From UBA4782 sp034429195 (lineage in GTDB: Bacteria > Chloroflexota > Anaerolineae > Anaerolineales > Anaerolineaceae): a DNA stretch of 64,000 bases. Below, piece after piece: positions 28,025-36,562 of this stretch. Numbering within the stretch: position 1 is the first letter of the stretch; every line of letters starts with the position of its first letter. A program made the position numbers and the translations under genes. Below the pieces are notes generated by a model. It was not told where the DNA came from. It did not search any database and worked only from the letters and a program-made list of their open reading frames with translations. The DNA is taken from NCBI GenBank assembly GCA_034429195.1, contig DAOUGQ010000007.1, positions 248,001-312,000 of the forward strand. Reading direction: 5' to 3'.

Positions 28025-28846
28025 TTACTTTGTCTTTCGAATGGTTGCATCCAGCTCCGCCAAATCAATCCGGGCAGTCATATCCAATTGTAGCGGGGTG
28101 ATCGAGATCATACGGTCGTGTCGTAAAGTATAAATATCTGAATCTTTACTCACCAGGTCAAAACGATCCACGGGATGCCCTTCAATATAGGCGGGATGAT
28201 CCCAGTTTCCTTTTCTATTCAGGTAAGGCTCAAAATACCGGTGCTCACCAAGGCGGGTAATCCTCCATGGAGTCTCAGGTGTCGCATCATGGGGTACATC
28301 AAGTTTGATAAGGTCCACACCATTTGGCAGACCGTGGGTTAAGATCCATTTTGCGAGCCTATGAGTATAGTTGGCTGCGGTAGAAAAGTTGATGTCGGTT
28401 GGATTATTTCGGTAATCCTGGATATTGATCATCTCCAAAGAAGCAGCAATAGCAGGAACACCCATCGCAGCTGCTTCCATGGCAGCGCCAACCGTACCAG
28501 AAACCGTAATGGAATTACCCAGATTCTCTCCGTAATTGATACCCGAAACCACCAGATCAGGCTTGACATCCATGACTTCCAGCAAGGCGTGCATCACCAC
28601 TTGGGCTGGGGTACCACCAATGGCATGCACTGTCCAGGATTGATCGCCAATTTGCAATTGCTTCACCAGGATGCGCCCATCATAGAACGTTGGCATACTT
28701 CGGCCGCTGGCTGAAACCTGGTCGCGTGGAGCGGCTACGGTCACAAAACCGAGGGAGGAAAGAGCTTCAGCAGCAGCCCACAAACCGGGCGATTCGATAC
28801 CATCATCATTAGTCAATAAGATTTGTTTTCGTTTTGGTTTTGCCAT
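28025..28846 (-). CDS. surE: 5'/3'-nucleotidase SurE
   Basis: 273 aa. The N-terminal metal-binding ILLTNDDGIESPG (Asp14, Asp15) and the downstream SASGRSMP and VSGINYGENLG segments are the three SurE signatures that hold the divalent metal and phosphate. SurE dephosphorylates nucleoside 5'- and 3'-monophosphates and short polyphosphates in the cytoplasm, often in stress or stationary phase. It is transcribed on the minus strand downstream of the tRNA-Arg gene, separated from it by a terminator. Confidence 0.9.
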   Translation of the reverse strand: MAKPKRKQILLTNDDGIESPGLWAAAEALSSLGFVTVAAPRDQVSASGRSMPTFYDGRILVKQLQIGDQSWTVHAIGGTPAQVVMHALLEVMDVKPDLVVSGINYGENLGNSITVSGTVGAAMEAAAMGVPAIAASLEMINIQDYRNNPTDINFSTAANYTHRLAKWILTHGLPNGVDLIKLDVPHDATPETPWRITRLGEHRYFEPYLNRKGNWDHPAYIEGHPVDRFDLVSKDSDIYTLRHDRMISITPLQLDMTARIDLAELDATIRKTK

Positions 28847-28873
28847 ATGAATACCTTTCCCTTTTTAAAACGA

Positions 28874-28899
28874 AGAGCGGTTATTATTATAACCGCTCT
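28874..28899 (-). terminator. Terminator of tRNA-Arg
   Basis: An 11-bp perfect stem (AGAGCGGTTAT and its complement) with a 4-base loop, followed on the minus strand by TTCGTTTT. It lies 8 bp beyond the tRNA 3' end, and the surE start is a further 28 bp away. Confidence 0.75.
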
Positions 28900-28906
28900 A
28901 TAAGTG

Positions 28907-28980
28907 TGCCCCCGGCAGAACTCGAATCTGCAACCTTTTGCTCCGCAAGCAGACGCTCTATCCAATTGAGCTACGAGGGC
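28907..28980 (-). tRNA. tRNA-Arg (anticodon GCG)
   Basis: 74 nt on the minus strand. Acceptor GCCCTCG pairs with CGGGGGC (one G-U), followed by discriminator A. The D-arm is GCTC/GAGC, the anticodon loop TTGCGGA gives GCG (reads CGC/CGU Arg codons), and the T-arm is GCAGA TTCGAGT TCTGC. The anticodon stem has one C-A mismatch at positions 28-42, which is unusual. CCA is not encoded. Confidence 0.85.
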
Positions 28981-29140
28981 AGGTAAGCTTGCATACCAAA
29001 TATACCTCGTACTGGAAGAATCGTCAAGACGATTTACAACAGACAACAGGTCAACTGTAATAAAGAATGTGCTGGTACTTCAGCCTCTTCTTTAAAAATT
29101 CGACTTCTGAATTTTTTGGAATTTCAGGTGTCGGTGTTCT

Positions 29141-29824
29141 TTAAACCTGATAACTCTCTCCCGGTTTGAGAACCACTACTTCTGTTTTCGTCTGAGTACG
29201 AACCTGTTCAGCCCATTTGTCAGCATCCTGGGCAATCAATTCCCAGGTGGAATAATGGATCGGGATAACAGCTCTGGGTTGTAGTAATTTGACAGCCCGC
29301 AGGGCGTCTGATGGTCCCATGGTGAAGTTATCGCCGATGGGAATCACCGCCAGATCGATACCTTCCTCACCGATCAATCGCATATCGCCAAATAGGCCGG
29401 TATCTCCTGCCAGGTAGATCTTCTTGCCCGATGCTAGGGTGATTAAGAAACCAGCCGGATTACCACCACAACTGCCATCCGGCAGGCAGGAACCATGTAG
29501 CGCCATCGTCAACTTTACATACCCAAAGGGATAAGAGAAACCCCCTCCTAGATGTTGTGAATGGGTCTTCACTCCGAATTTCTTCATCCAATCAGCAATC
29601 TCTGCATTGCAGATAACCATAGCATCACATCGCTTGGCAATCGTAACAGCTTTACCAACATGGTCGCCATGTCCGTGAGTGACTAGGATGTAATCAGCCG
29701 CGATAGTATCTGGATTTGAAAATGAGGCAGCTGGATTCGGGAAAAAAGGATCTACCAGTAAAGTGGTACCCTCTATCTCAAGTTGCAATGCGGCATGCCC
29801 CAGCCATGTGATCTTGTAATCCAT
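29141..29824 (-). CDS. Metallo-beta-lactamase fold hydrolase, UPF0173 type
   Basis: 227 aa, the normal size for UPF0173 proteins. The metal site is HGHGDH (HxHxDH, residues 50-55) in ILVTHGHGDHVGKA, with further ligands in ALHGSC, LAGDTGLFGDM and IPIHYSTW. These proteins are cytoplasmic zinc hydrolases of unknown substrate. It is the last gene of the minus-strand run that begins with mrp. The two preceding genes encode a phosphatase and an HD phosphohydrolase, which hints at small-molecule housekeeping. Confidence 0.85.
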   Translation of the reverse strand: MDYKITWLGHAALQLEIEGTTLLVDPFFPNPAASFSNPDTIAADYILVTHGHGDHVGKAVTIAKRCDAMVICNAEIADWMKKFGVKTHSQHLGGGFSYPFGYVKLTMALHGSCLPDGSCGGNPAGFLITLASGKKIYLAGDTGLFGDMRLIGEEGIDLAVIPIGDNFTMGPSDALRAVKLLQPRAVIPIHYSTWELIAQDADKWAEQVRTQTKTEVVVLKPGESYQV

Positions 29825-29836
29825 GCTTTCCTCCGC

Positions 29837-30622
29837 TCATTTCGAATTTTTCTTTTGGATTTCATCCAACAATAATGGATGGAGTGCGGGATTGGCTACC
29901 AGAACATTGCAGGGGTGTATCAGGTAATTGGAGCCACCCAACAAGTCGGTAACTTTACCTCCTGCTTCTTCAACGATAACTGCACCTGCAGCAATATCCC
30001 AGGAATGGATGGAGTTTGTCCAGAAGCCATCAAGTCTACCGGCAGCTACATAAACCATATCCAAAGCAGCAGAACCCATGCGCCGCACACCCTGCGTAAT
30101 TCTGGATAAATGCACAAACAATTCAAGAGAAACACGTCTTTTTTCGCCTTCGTCAACAGGGAAACCTGTCACCAGCAAGCTGTCGATCAATCTACTGGCA
30201 TTGGCAACATGGATGGGTTCACCATTCAATGTGGCACCCTTTCCATGTTCAGCAGCAAAACATTCATCCCGCATGGGATCATAGACTACTCCCATTACTG
30301 CCTTGCCATGCTCGGTAAATGCCACTGAAACACAAAAAATTGGCAGGCTGTGGGCATAATTCATCGTACCATCCAGCGGATCTATGTGCCAGCAGGCTCC
30401 GTCATCCCCTTTTAGAAATCCACTTTCCTCCGTCATTATGGCATGGTCAGGAAAATTGCTGCGTATCTGTTCGAGCAGGTAGGTTTCTGATTTCTTATCC
30501 ATTTCGGTTACCAGATCTATTGCACCTTTGTGATGGATCTGGTGCTCTTTGCCAAAGCCTTCGCGCAGAATCGCACCTGCCTGGGTTGCCCATTGGGTCA
30601 TCTGATTTAGTGTAGGTTTCAT
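29837..30622 (-). CDS. Inositol monophosphatase-family phosphatase
   Basis: 261 aa from the ATG at 30622, which begins MKPTLNQMTQWATQAGAILR as usual for the family; an outer ATG at 30655 overlaps the end of the HD gene. Metal and phosphate motifs are present: DLVTEMDKKSE, EESGF, HIDPLDGTMNYAHSLP (the DPLDGTxN/F signature) and SWDIAAGAVIVEEAGG. The enzyme should release phosphate from inositol phosphate, a nucleotide such as PAP, or a sugar phosphate. The family alone does not fix the substrate. Confidence 0.85.
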   Translation of the reverse strand: MKPTLNQMTQWATQAGAILREGFGKEHQIHHKGAIDLVTEMDKKSETYLLEQIRSNFPDHAIMTEESGFLKGDDGACWHIDPLDGTMNYAHSLPIFCVSVAFTEHGKAVMGVVYDPMRDECFAAEHGKGATLNGEPIHVANASRLIDSLLVTGFPVDEGEKRRVSLELFVHLSRITQGVRRMGSAALDMVYVAAGRLDGFWTNSIHSWDIAAGAVIVEEAGGKVTDLLGGSNYLIHPCNVLVANPALHPLLLDEIQKKNSK

Positions 30623-30644
30623 AATATCTCGTTCCTCAAAAAAT

Positions 30645-31280
30645 TCATCTTTCATACCGCATTTCTGCAGCTAATTGCTCAAAATATGCCACCAGTGATT
30701 CATGACGTTGTTGCGCCATCGCCCGGGCTGAAGGGGTAAATAACTTCTCGCGTATGTGGATTAATTTAAAAAGGTATTCGTGATATGCGCTGTGAGGTTC
30801 TCCTGGCTCATGCTCTCCGCTGCGGAGAAAAAGTTCTGAAGGTTCCGCAAATACAGGTTGGTCTGCCAGCACTGCATAGGCAATGGTACGGGCGGTACCA
30901 ATGGCACCGATCACATCCATTTTATCTGCATCAAAGATGATCTTCGCCTCCAACGTCTGGGGTTTGTTGCCATCTCCACGATAGCGATGAGAACGGATGC
31001 AATGCTGCACGGCTTTGATCCTTTCAGGCTGCCATCCTTCCTCTGTTAGCACTATTCCGGCAAACTCTGCAGATGCAATATGATGCCCTTTTCGTTCTTC
31101 GGTTCCTGGTGCCGCACCTTTTACATCGTGCAGAAGAGCTGATGCCGCTACTATTTCCTTATCAGCCCCTTCCATTTCTGCCAGCTTCATCGCGGTATGG
31201 TAGACACGGAGCACATGCTCAAAATCATGCGCGGCATCCGTCTGTTCGTACCACTTCTTAACCTTCTCAATGCTCACCAC
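30645..31280 (-). CDS. HD-domain phosphohydrolase
   Basis: About 211 aa if translation starts at the GTG at 31280 (or 31277), four to seven bases after GAGGTG; an open frame continues 25 codons further but overlaps hutI extensively. The HD metal site is seen as HDFEHVLRVY, then ALLHDVKGAA, then HCIRSHRYRG and FDADKMDVIG, the order of YedJ/HD-type phosphohydrolases. The enzyme probably hydrolyses a nucleotide or phosphoester. It overlaps the hutI stop by about 14 bp and is followed at 22 bp by the IMPase gene, so the genes are co-transcribed. Confidence 0.75.
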   Translation of the reverse strand: MVSIEKVKKWYEQTDAAHDFEHVLRVYHTAMKLAEMEGADKEIVAASALLHDVKGAAPGTEERKGHHIASAEFAGIVLTEEGWQPERIKAVQHCIRSHRYRGDGNKPQTLEAKIIFDADKMDVIGAIGTARTIAYAVLADQPVFAEPSELFLRSGEHEPGEPHSAYHEYLFKLIHIREKLFTPSARAMAQQRHESLVAYFEQLAAEMRYER

Positions 31281-32550
31281 ATTCCACCTCGATATGTTCT
31301 GTGATGGGATATATTTTTCCTTTTTTAATGACTGTATCCACCAGGTTGCTGCCAAAACGATACATTAGTTGGCGATAATCATCCACCGACAGGATCAGAA
31401 GGTCTGCCTGTTTACCGGGTTCGATCGAACCCAGCCTGTCAGCTCGTTGAATGGCAGCTGCAGCGTTGATGGTTGCGGCTGTCAGTGCTTCTGCGGGGGT
31501 TATTTTCATATACCTGCATGCAAGCGCCATAACAAACTGCATATTCTCACACCATGCCGTACCCGGGTTGAGATCGGTTGCCAGCGCCAGTATTCCGCCT
31601 GAATCAATGATGGCTCGTGCTGCGGTGTAATGCTGGTCTGCCAAACCAAAGGGTGTACATGGCAAAGATACCGCTACAGTATTGCTCTTTGCCAGAAGGC
31701 GGAGTTCTTCGGGAGGAGTTTTCACCAGATGGTCGGCAGAGGCTGCTTTAAGTTCGACTGCCAGCCGGGTGCCGCCCAATGCTTCAAATTCATCCACGTG
31801 AATTTTCAACGGGAAGCCCAACGCTTTCGCTTTCAAGAAAATCTTCCAGGTTTGCTCCAGAGAAAATGCGCCTTTTTCGCAGAATGCATCTACAAAAGGT
31901 AAAGGAAGATTGGAGGCATACTTCTTCCACCATTCCAGAACTGCAGGAAGCATTTCAGTGCAAAGAATATTGGTGTATTTATCTGGATCATTTTTATATT
32001 CAGGGGCGATGTCATGCGCACCCAGAAAAGTGGGGACAAGTTCCAGGGGGCAAACCTCGTTAAGCTTCAAAATGGTCTGTAACTGGTCAAGTTCAGCGCG
32101 GATTTCCAACCCATACCCGCTTTTCGCTTCTGCGGTAGTGGTGCCATACGAAAACATCCTGCGCGCTCGCGGCAGAGCCTGCTTTACCAACTCTTCCACG
32201 CCAGCTTCCCGGGTGGCTCGTACTGTAGAAGCGATCCCGCCACCGGCTGCCATGATCTCCATGTAAGTTTTACCCTGGAGACGCATTTCGAATTCTGCCG
32301 CCCTGTCTCCCGCCCAAATTAAATGCGTGTGAGGGTCAACAAATCCGGGAACAATCGCTTTCCCTCTCGCGTCCAATTTTTCCTCTTCAGGGTAGGCTGC
32401 TTGAAGTTCTGACGAGAGTCCCACTGCTTCAATTTTTCCATCCCGTATTAAAACAGCCCCGTCAGCCAGGATGTTCAAATCGTTCATGCGAGCACCCCTG
32501 CGAACTCCACCAGCAAGGGTAACTAACTGTGAAGCAGAATGAATGAGCAT
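31267..32550 (-). CDS. hutI: Imidazolonepropionase
   Basis: 427 aa. The metal-binding HxH lies in GFVDPHTHLIWAGDRAAEF, and the family stretches GGGIASTVRATREA, TTTAEAKSGYGL, IHVDEFEALGGTRLA and LATDLNPGTAWCENMQ are all in order. HutI opens the imidazolone ring in histidine degradation, giving N-formimino-glutamate. No hutH, hutU or formiminotransferase gene is in the window, so the rest of the pathway must be elsewhere. It sits 3 bp downstream of mrp. Confidence 0.9.
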   Translation of the reverse strand: MLIHSASQLVTLAGGVRRGARMNDLNILADGAVLIRDGKIEAVGLSSELQAAYPEEEKLDARGKAIVPGFVDPHTHLIWAGDRAAEFEMRLQGKTYMEIMAAGGGIASTVRATREAGVEELVKQALPRARRMFSYGTTTAEAKSGYGLEIRAELDQLQTILKLNEVCPLELVPTFLGAHDIAPEYKNDPDKYTNILCTEMLPAVLEWWKKYASNLPLPFVDAFCEKGAFSLEQTWKIFLKAKALGFPLKIHVDEFEALGGTRLAVELKAASADHLVKTPPEELRLLAKSNTVAVSLPCTPFGLADQHYTAARAIIDSGGILALATDLNPGTAWCENMQFVMALACRYMKITPAEALTAATINAAAAIQRADRLGSIEPGKQADLLILSVDDYRQLMYRFGSNLVDTVIKKGKIYPITEHIEVECGEH

Positions 32551-32553
32551 GTC

Positions 32554-33633
32554 TTAATCCTCTTCCGTTTCTGTTCTTTTAGGTATATAGGCAATTAATT
32601 CAACTACTTTTTCTGCCAGAGAATTGATCTCTGGCAGGTTGGCTTGCTCGATTTTACCCGTATCGCCTAACCGTGTAATTTCTGGGGTAATAGGCAGATG
32701 TGCTAACACTTCGCTTTGAGCTGCCAAAGCGATCTCGTTGGAGTGGCTTTCACCAAAGAGGAAGTATTCTTTCCCCGTATCAGGAGCGCGGAAGAAACTC
32801 ATATTTTCCACCACCCCCAAGAAGGGGATGTGCAATGCAGCGATCATGCCCACTGCTTTCCTGACCACCATGGCTGCCAGTTCCTGTGGAGTTGTTACCA
32901 GCAGCACACCCTGGAGCGGCAGCCGTTGCGTTACGGTCAGCGCGGCATCCGAAGTTCCAGGAGGAAGGTCCACCAGCAGGTAATCCAAATTTCCCCATAG
33001 CGTATCAGTCCAAAATTGCTGAATGACCCCGGTGATCAATGGTCCCCGCCAGATGACAGGAGCATCTTCATCTCTTAATAAAAGATTAGTTGAAACCACC
33101 TTGATCCCGCTCTGGGTCACAGCGGGTAATATTCCCTGTTCTGTTCCTCGCAGCCCGCCAGAAGGCAGCCCAAACAACCGCGGAATGCTCGGACCTGTGA
33201 TGTCAGCATCCAAAATGCCAACCTTCTTTCCCTGTCTGCATAACGCTACAGCCAGCATGGCAGTTACAGAAGATTTGCCTACCCCGCCTTTCCCACTCAT
33301 GATCGCAATGAGATGATCCACTTTATTGAATTGGGTCAATTTTGGCAGGATCGTCTTTTTTGGCATGATGCGAGCCAGTTCTTCTTTGGTCATCTCGCCA
33401 AAGGTGATCTCAACCTGCCGCACACCGGGAAGCGCCATCACTGCCTGCCGTGCATCACTTGCGAGCCTGTCCTTCAGGGGACAGCCGGGGGTGGTCAATG
33501 CCAGGGTGAATTTTACCCGCCCAAAATGATTGATCTCCAGGTTACGGATCATATTCAGTTCTACTAAATTTCGGTTCAGCTCGGGATCCATTACTTTGGA
33601 TAAGACGTTATACACCTGTTTTTCATCAACCAT
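32554..33633 (-). CDS. mrp: Mrp/NBP35-type Fe-S cluster carrier ATPase
   Basis: 359 aa from the ATG at 33633 (AGGAGG 12 bases upstream). The N-terminal MIP18-like domain (VYNVLSKVMDPELNRNLVEL to about 80) is followed by a ParA-type P-loop SGKGGVGKSSV (about 112-122), LDADITGPSIPRLFG and DLPPGTSDAALT. The region that often carries CxxC, after NMSFF, reads RAPDTGKEYFLFG with no cysteines, so cluster binding would need other ligands. It is an ATPase believed to carry Fe-S clusters. It heads the run with hutI. Confidence 0.85.
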   Translation of the reverse strand: MVDEKQVYNVLSKVMDPELNRNLVELNMIRNLEINHFGRVKFTLALTTPGCPLKDRLASDARQAVMALPGVRQVEITFGEMTKEELARIMPKKTILPKLTQFNKVDHLIAIMSGKGGVGKSSVTAMLAVALCRQGKKVGILDADITGPSIPRLFGLPSGGLRGTEQGILPAVTQSGIKVVSTNLLLRDEDAPVIWRGPLITGVIQQFWTDTLWGNLDYLLVDLPPGTSDAALTVTQRLPLQGVLLVTTPQELAAMVVRKAVGMIAALHIPFLGVVENMSFFRAPDTGKEYFLFGESHSNEIALAAQSEVLAHLPITPEITRLGDTGKIEQANLPEINSLAEKVVELIAYIPKRTETEED

Positions 33634-33699
33634 GAGAGAAAAATTCCTCCTCAAAGATTATACCTTTGAAAAGTCTGAACCATCCAAACAGGGTGTATT

Positions 33700-33813
33700 T
33701 CAGTAAACATGGAAAGAAATATCTTCCATCGAACAAAAAGCAACGAGACAATCTACTCCCCTCTCATTGATGCTTCGCAAAGCCATTTTAGACAGATCTG
33801 AACCGAATGACAT
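33700..33813 (-). CDS. Possible 37-aa small protein with strong ribosome site
   Basis: On the minus strand, GGAGGGG lies five bases before an ATG at 33813 that opens 37 codons (start MSFGSDLSKMALRSINERG, end SMEDISFHVY). It lies upstream of mrp in the 455-bp interval before it. Only the ribosome site supports it. The remainder of 33634-34088 shows no gene, repeat or RNA that I recognise. Confidence 0.3.
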   Translation of the reverse strand: MSFGSDLSKMALRSINERGVDCLVAFCSMEDISFHVY

Positions 33814-34088
33814 GATTACCCCTCCATCTATGATACGTGAACCCTGCTGTTGCTAAATTGTTTTAGGGAGACGATCTGAATTTCTATACTGCCTGTATTT
33901 CCTCCCTGAATGAATCATTATGGGAAGATGCGGGGAGAAAGTCAAGAGGGATCAGCTCCAGTATCTTGACAGGGTGCGATTGCTCTACTCTGGAAATTAG
34001 TAGAGAAGACTGTACCCATCCTGCTGTTCTGGCGAGCTAATGGACCTTTGCAATTTCCTGATTAACCAGACTGTCTTTTCTTGTGGAT

Positions 34089-34649
34089 TTAAACTGCCAA
34101 CGCCTTTTTTAATTTTGCTATAGCGGTTTGTAAAACGATATGTGCTGGTTCATTTTCAGGAGGGCTAATTTCCCCCCGTTCTAATTTGCCAGAATAATCA
34201 TCCTCAGGTAGATCTTCATCATTATCATTATCATCATCTTCATAATAATCTTTTGTACTTACAATAAAATTGAGTGCATCCTGCAGGCTACCCTGGGCAT
34301 TCGGATATACCACAGATGTGGTTACCAGGTACTTCCAATCATCATCTCGTGGTTCACTCCCTCCACTTACAAAATATCGCTCACCCTGATACTTGATTTC
34401 GGGGGTATATATTCGTTCTAAAAATTCAAGTGCCTCCGGGTTGCCTGATTCACCAAGCGTTTCGATGGCTTTTAATGAATCATCCAGATGATAATATTCC
34501 GGCTCTGGAGTATGTTCATAGGATTCCTTAGCCGTTTTCCAGCTCCACCAATGAGGTTTGACATCTCTATAACGGATTTCAGTGGGATATCGCAGTCGAA
34601 TGCCACCATTAACGATGTTGATCAGCTCATGAATAGATTCAGTAACCAT
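34089..34649 (-). CDS. Hypothetical HEAT-like protein with acidic insert
   Basis: 186 aa from the ATG at 34649; an upstream TTG adds 8 residues. The centre has one clear helix pair, DSLKAIETLGESGNPEALEF, typical of HEAT/PBS-lyase-like repeats, with a trailing helix QTAIAKLKKALAV at the C-terminus. Between them is a strongly acidic stretch (YYEDDDNDNDEDLPEDDYSG, about 135-155). No function can be assigned. It starts the accessory region. Confidence 0.45.
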   Translation of the reverse strand: MVTESIHELINIVNGGIRLRYPTEIRYRDVKPHWWSWKTAKESYEHTPEPEYYHLDDSLKAIETLGESGNPEALEFLERIYTPEIKYQGERYFVSGGSEPRDDDWKYLVTTSVVYPNAQGSLQDALNFIVSTKDYYEDDDNDNDEDLPEDDYSGKLERGEISPPENEPAHIVLQTAIAKLKKALAV

Positions 34650-34805
34650 AATTGCTTTTGAGTTTTTATTCAACGATTATTTTAGCAGGTGTAGCAATAA
34701 TATGGTAGAAAATTCGCCTGTTTCTTAAACAATAACATTGGGGGGGAGTGGCTACATTCAAATAAGCTAGCGTATTGCATTTAGGAATATTTTTACAATC
34801 TTAAT

Positions 34806-35753
34806 GTGGGAAATGCTTGGAAGTTTTCCGGCCGAAGTATGGCAAATAATTGTCAGACAATAGATGAAGCTGTTCACGGATTTGAAGAACGGTTGAATGA
34901 TCACTTTTGCGGCAGGTGTTCGATGCTGCCGGTGTTGAAAACCTGGCGGGAGATGGGATTTGATATTGATGAGGTAAAAGACAAGCAGCCGAGAACTGGA
35001 AAAGAAGCGTTTGAACGCCTCTCTCATACTGAGCAATTGAGCATTCTCGGACCTGCGAAATTTGCAGCTTACAAAGATGGCGCTTTTCAGTTATCTGATC
35101 TGGTTGGGGAAAAAGCGAATTCGCGCTGGGGATCAATGCGGTATGAGAAAAGTTTGAAGGAAGTTCTAGGTGAGGAAAAAGCGAAGGAATATACACGGTT
35201 GGCGCTGCTGGGTGTGGCAAGAAATGCACCAGGGTATTCGGCTGATGACCTTATTCGAGTGGTGGGAGTGGGATTGAGGGAATTGACACCACAAGAGTTG
35301 AATAAAGTTATTGAACATGTGGCTAAAGTTAAGTTCAATTCAAACGGAAAAGAAAAAGCCAGGAAAGCAATTTGGGGGCAATTATGGAATGGCAAAGTTA
35401 TTCAACAAGGTGATATCGTTTCTCCAGATGTTGCTCATTATCTAAAACATGTTAAAGTTAATAATGAATGGCCTCAAGATGTAGAACTAGATGATTACAT
35501 TCAAAGTTTAAAGGATGTAATAAATAATCCAAAATCAGGTATTTTTGTTTCCAGATACAATGAAGCCTGGCAAATTGGTTTTATTGATGAAAGTGGTAAA
35601 TGGAAAGGTGAAAAAGGTTTTTCACACATTCTTGTTGAATATAAAGTAAAATATGGATATTGGGTTACAGGATTTCAGCCTGAAAATATTGGAACCCATA
35701 TTCAAAAGAATAGAGATAATTTTGTATGGATCAGGAAATTAATTTTAAGATAA
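34806..35753 (+). CDS. Prophage relic: MuF-like head protein C-terminus with candidate toxin domain
   Basis: 315 aa open frame with no convincing start: the GTG at 34806 lacks a ribosome site, so the true N-terminus is probably lost. Residues about 35-115 (FCGRCSMLPVLKTWREMGFD, then EAFERLSHTEQLSILGPAKF and AFQLSDLVGEKANSRWG) resemble the end of Mu gpF/SPP1 gp7-type minor head proteins, where the phrase about equal to L-x-x-x-E-Q-x-x-x-L-G is common. The last ~100 residues (GIFVSRYNEAWQIGFID, GFSHILVEYKVKYGYWVTGF) form a separate domain. C-terminal toxins fused to MuF proteins are known in temperate phages, and the following small gene overlaps by 28 bp as an immunity gene would. The toxin activity is inference; a compact ribonuclease of the BECR type is one possibility. 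Confidence 0.45.
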   Translation: MGNAWKFSGRSMANNCQTIDEAVHGFEERLNDHFCGRCSMLPVLKTWREMGFDIDEVKDKQPRTGKEAFERLSHTEQLSILGPAKFAAYKDGAFQLSDLVGEKANSRWGSMRYEKSLKEVLGEEKAKEYTRLALLGVARNAPGYSADDLIRVVGVGLRELTPQELNKVIEHVAKVKFNSNGKEKARKAIWGQLWNGKVIQQGDIVSPDVAHYLKHVKVNNEWPQDVELDDYIQSLKDVINNPKSGIFVSRYNEAWQIGFIDESGKWKGEKGFSHILVEYKVKYGYWVTGFQPENIGTHIQKNRDNFVWIRKLILR

Positions 35754-35986
35754 AACAAATTCTTAACGATTTGTTTGATTTACAAGAACAGGAAGAAGAT
35801 TTTTCTGCAAATTCAGACCTGCTCACTATGTATTCATATGATTGGATCAATAATTTGTCAAGAATTACTTCCATCTGGCATTTGTTAAATAACGAGCAGC
35901 AAAAATTAATTACTCAGAAGTACGAGGAAGTAAAACCAATAGCGATAAAGTTGAAACTTCCCTGGCCAGAGGAATTGAGTAGTTAA
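35726..35986 (+). CDS. Small acidic protein, candidate immunity protein
   Basis: 86 aa, all helical, acidic N-terminal half (LNDLFDLQEQEEDFSANSDL) and no signal peptide. It overlaps the 3' end of the MuF-like gene by 28 bp, so translation is coupled. Small, acidic, single-domain proteins encoded directly after a polymorphic toxin are usually immunity proteins that bind and block it. I do not recognise the sequence, and the role is inferred from position and character only. Confidence 0.4.
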   Translation: MDQEINFKIKQILNDLFDLQEQEEDFSANSDLLTMYSYDWINNLSRITSIWHLLNNEQQKLITQKYEEVKPIAIKLKLPWPEELSS

Positions 35987-36044
35987 GAAGTAATTTTGTG
36001 CTATACTGATTTTGACAAATAAATAGACGGTATTCAGTCGTTTC

Positions 36045-36084
36045 CGCCCGACACGTTTCTCAAAAGTGAGAGAGTGTTCGGGCG
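36045..36084 (+). terminator. Terminator after the candidate toxin/immunity pair
   Basis: CGCCCGACAC pairs with GTGTTCGGGCG (one bulge), an inner TTCTC pairs with GAGAG, and ATTTTGTTTT follows. It separates the toxin-like pair from the holin-like genes. Confidence 0.7.
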
Positions 36085-36116
36085 ATTTTGTTTTAACCAA
36101 CTTTGGAGGATGACAA

Positions 36117-36557
36117 ATGAAAGTTTATTTGAAGTGGATTGGAATCGGGCTGGTTGTTCTGGTGATCACTTTGCTGATCTTGCTGGCAGCTTTTGGGGCG
36201 ATGTTCCCGGAAGGCACTCAAGCCAGTTCGGAGGTGCTGATCGTGCTGGCGGGCGGTGTGCTTTCGCTGGTGTTCATGTACTTCCCGGGGATGCGGGTGC
36301 AATTTGCAGAGTTGCGATCTGAGCAAAAGCAGTTGATCAACCTGGTACTTATTATTCTGCTGGCTGTTGGGATGCTGGTCATGACATGCACAAACTTTTA
36401 CGTGATCCCAGGCATTTTGTGCACGAAAAACGGGGTGCTGCAATTGTTGATCTATGTATTTCTGGCAGGCGGTGGGAACCAGTTGACGTATAAGTACAGC
36501 CCTGAACCGGTGGACGTGAAGAATGCAAAAGCTGTTCGAGATGATGTATCTGGGTAA
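36117..36557 (+). CDS. Multi-span membrane protein, phage/holin-like
   Basis: 146 aa with GGAGGATGACAA before the ATG. There are four hydrophobic segments: about 6-30 (IGIGLVVLVITLLILLAAFG), 38-58, 75-95 and 100-120, with a short polar C-terminus. It lies between the phage relic and another small membrane-anchored protein in the arrangement common for holin/lysis accessory genes at the end of a phage structural module. No sequence family recognised, and membrane localisation is the only firm statement. Confidence 0.45.
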   Translation: MKVYLKWIGIGLVVLVITLLILLAAFGAMFPEGTQASSEVLIVLAGGVLSLVFMYFPGMRVQFAELRSEQKQLINLVLIILLAVGMLVMTCTNFYVIPGILCTKNGVLQLLIYVFLAGGGNQLTYKYSPEPVDVKNAKAVRDDVSG

Positions 36558-36562
36558 TTTTT

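Noticed and set aside
33655..34088. Possible riboswitch in the interval upstream of mrp
   Set aside because: I could not find a conserved core or terminator/antiterminator pair.
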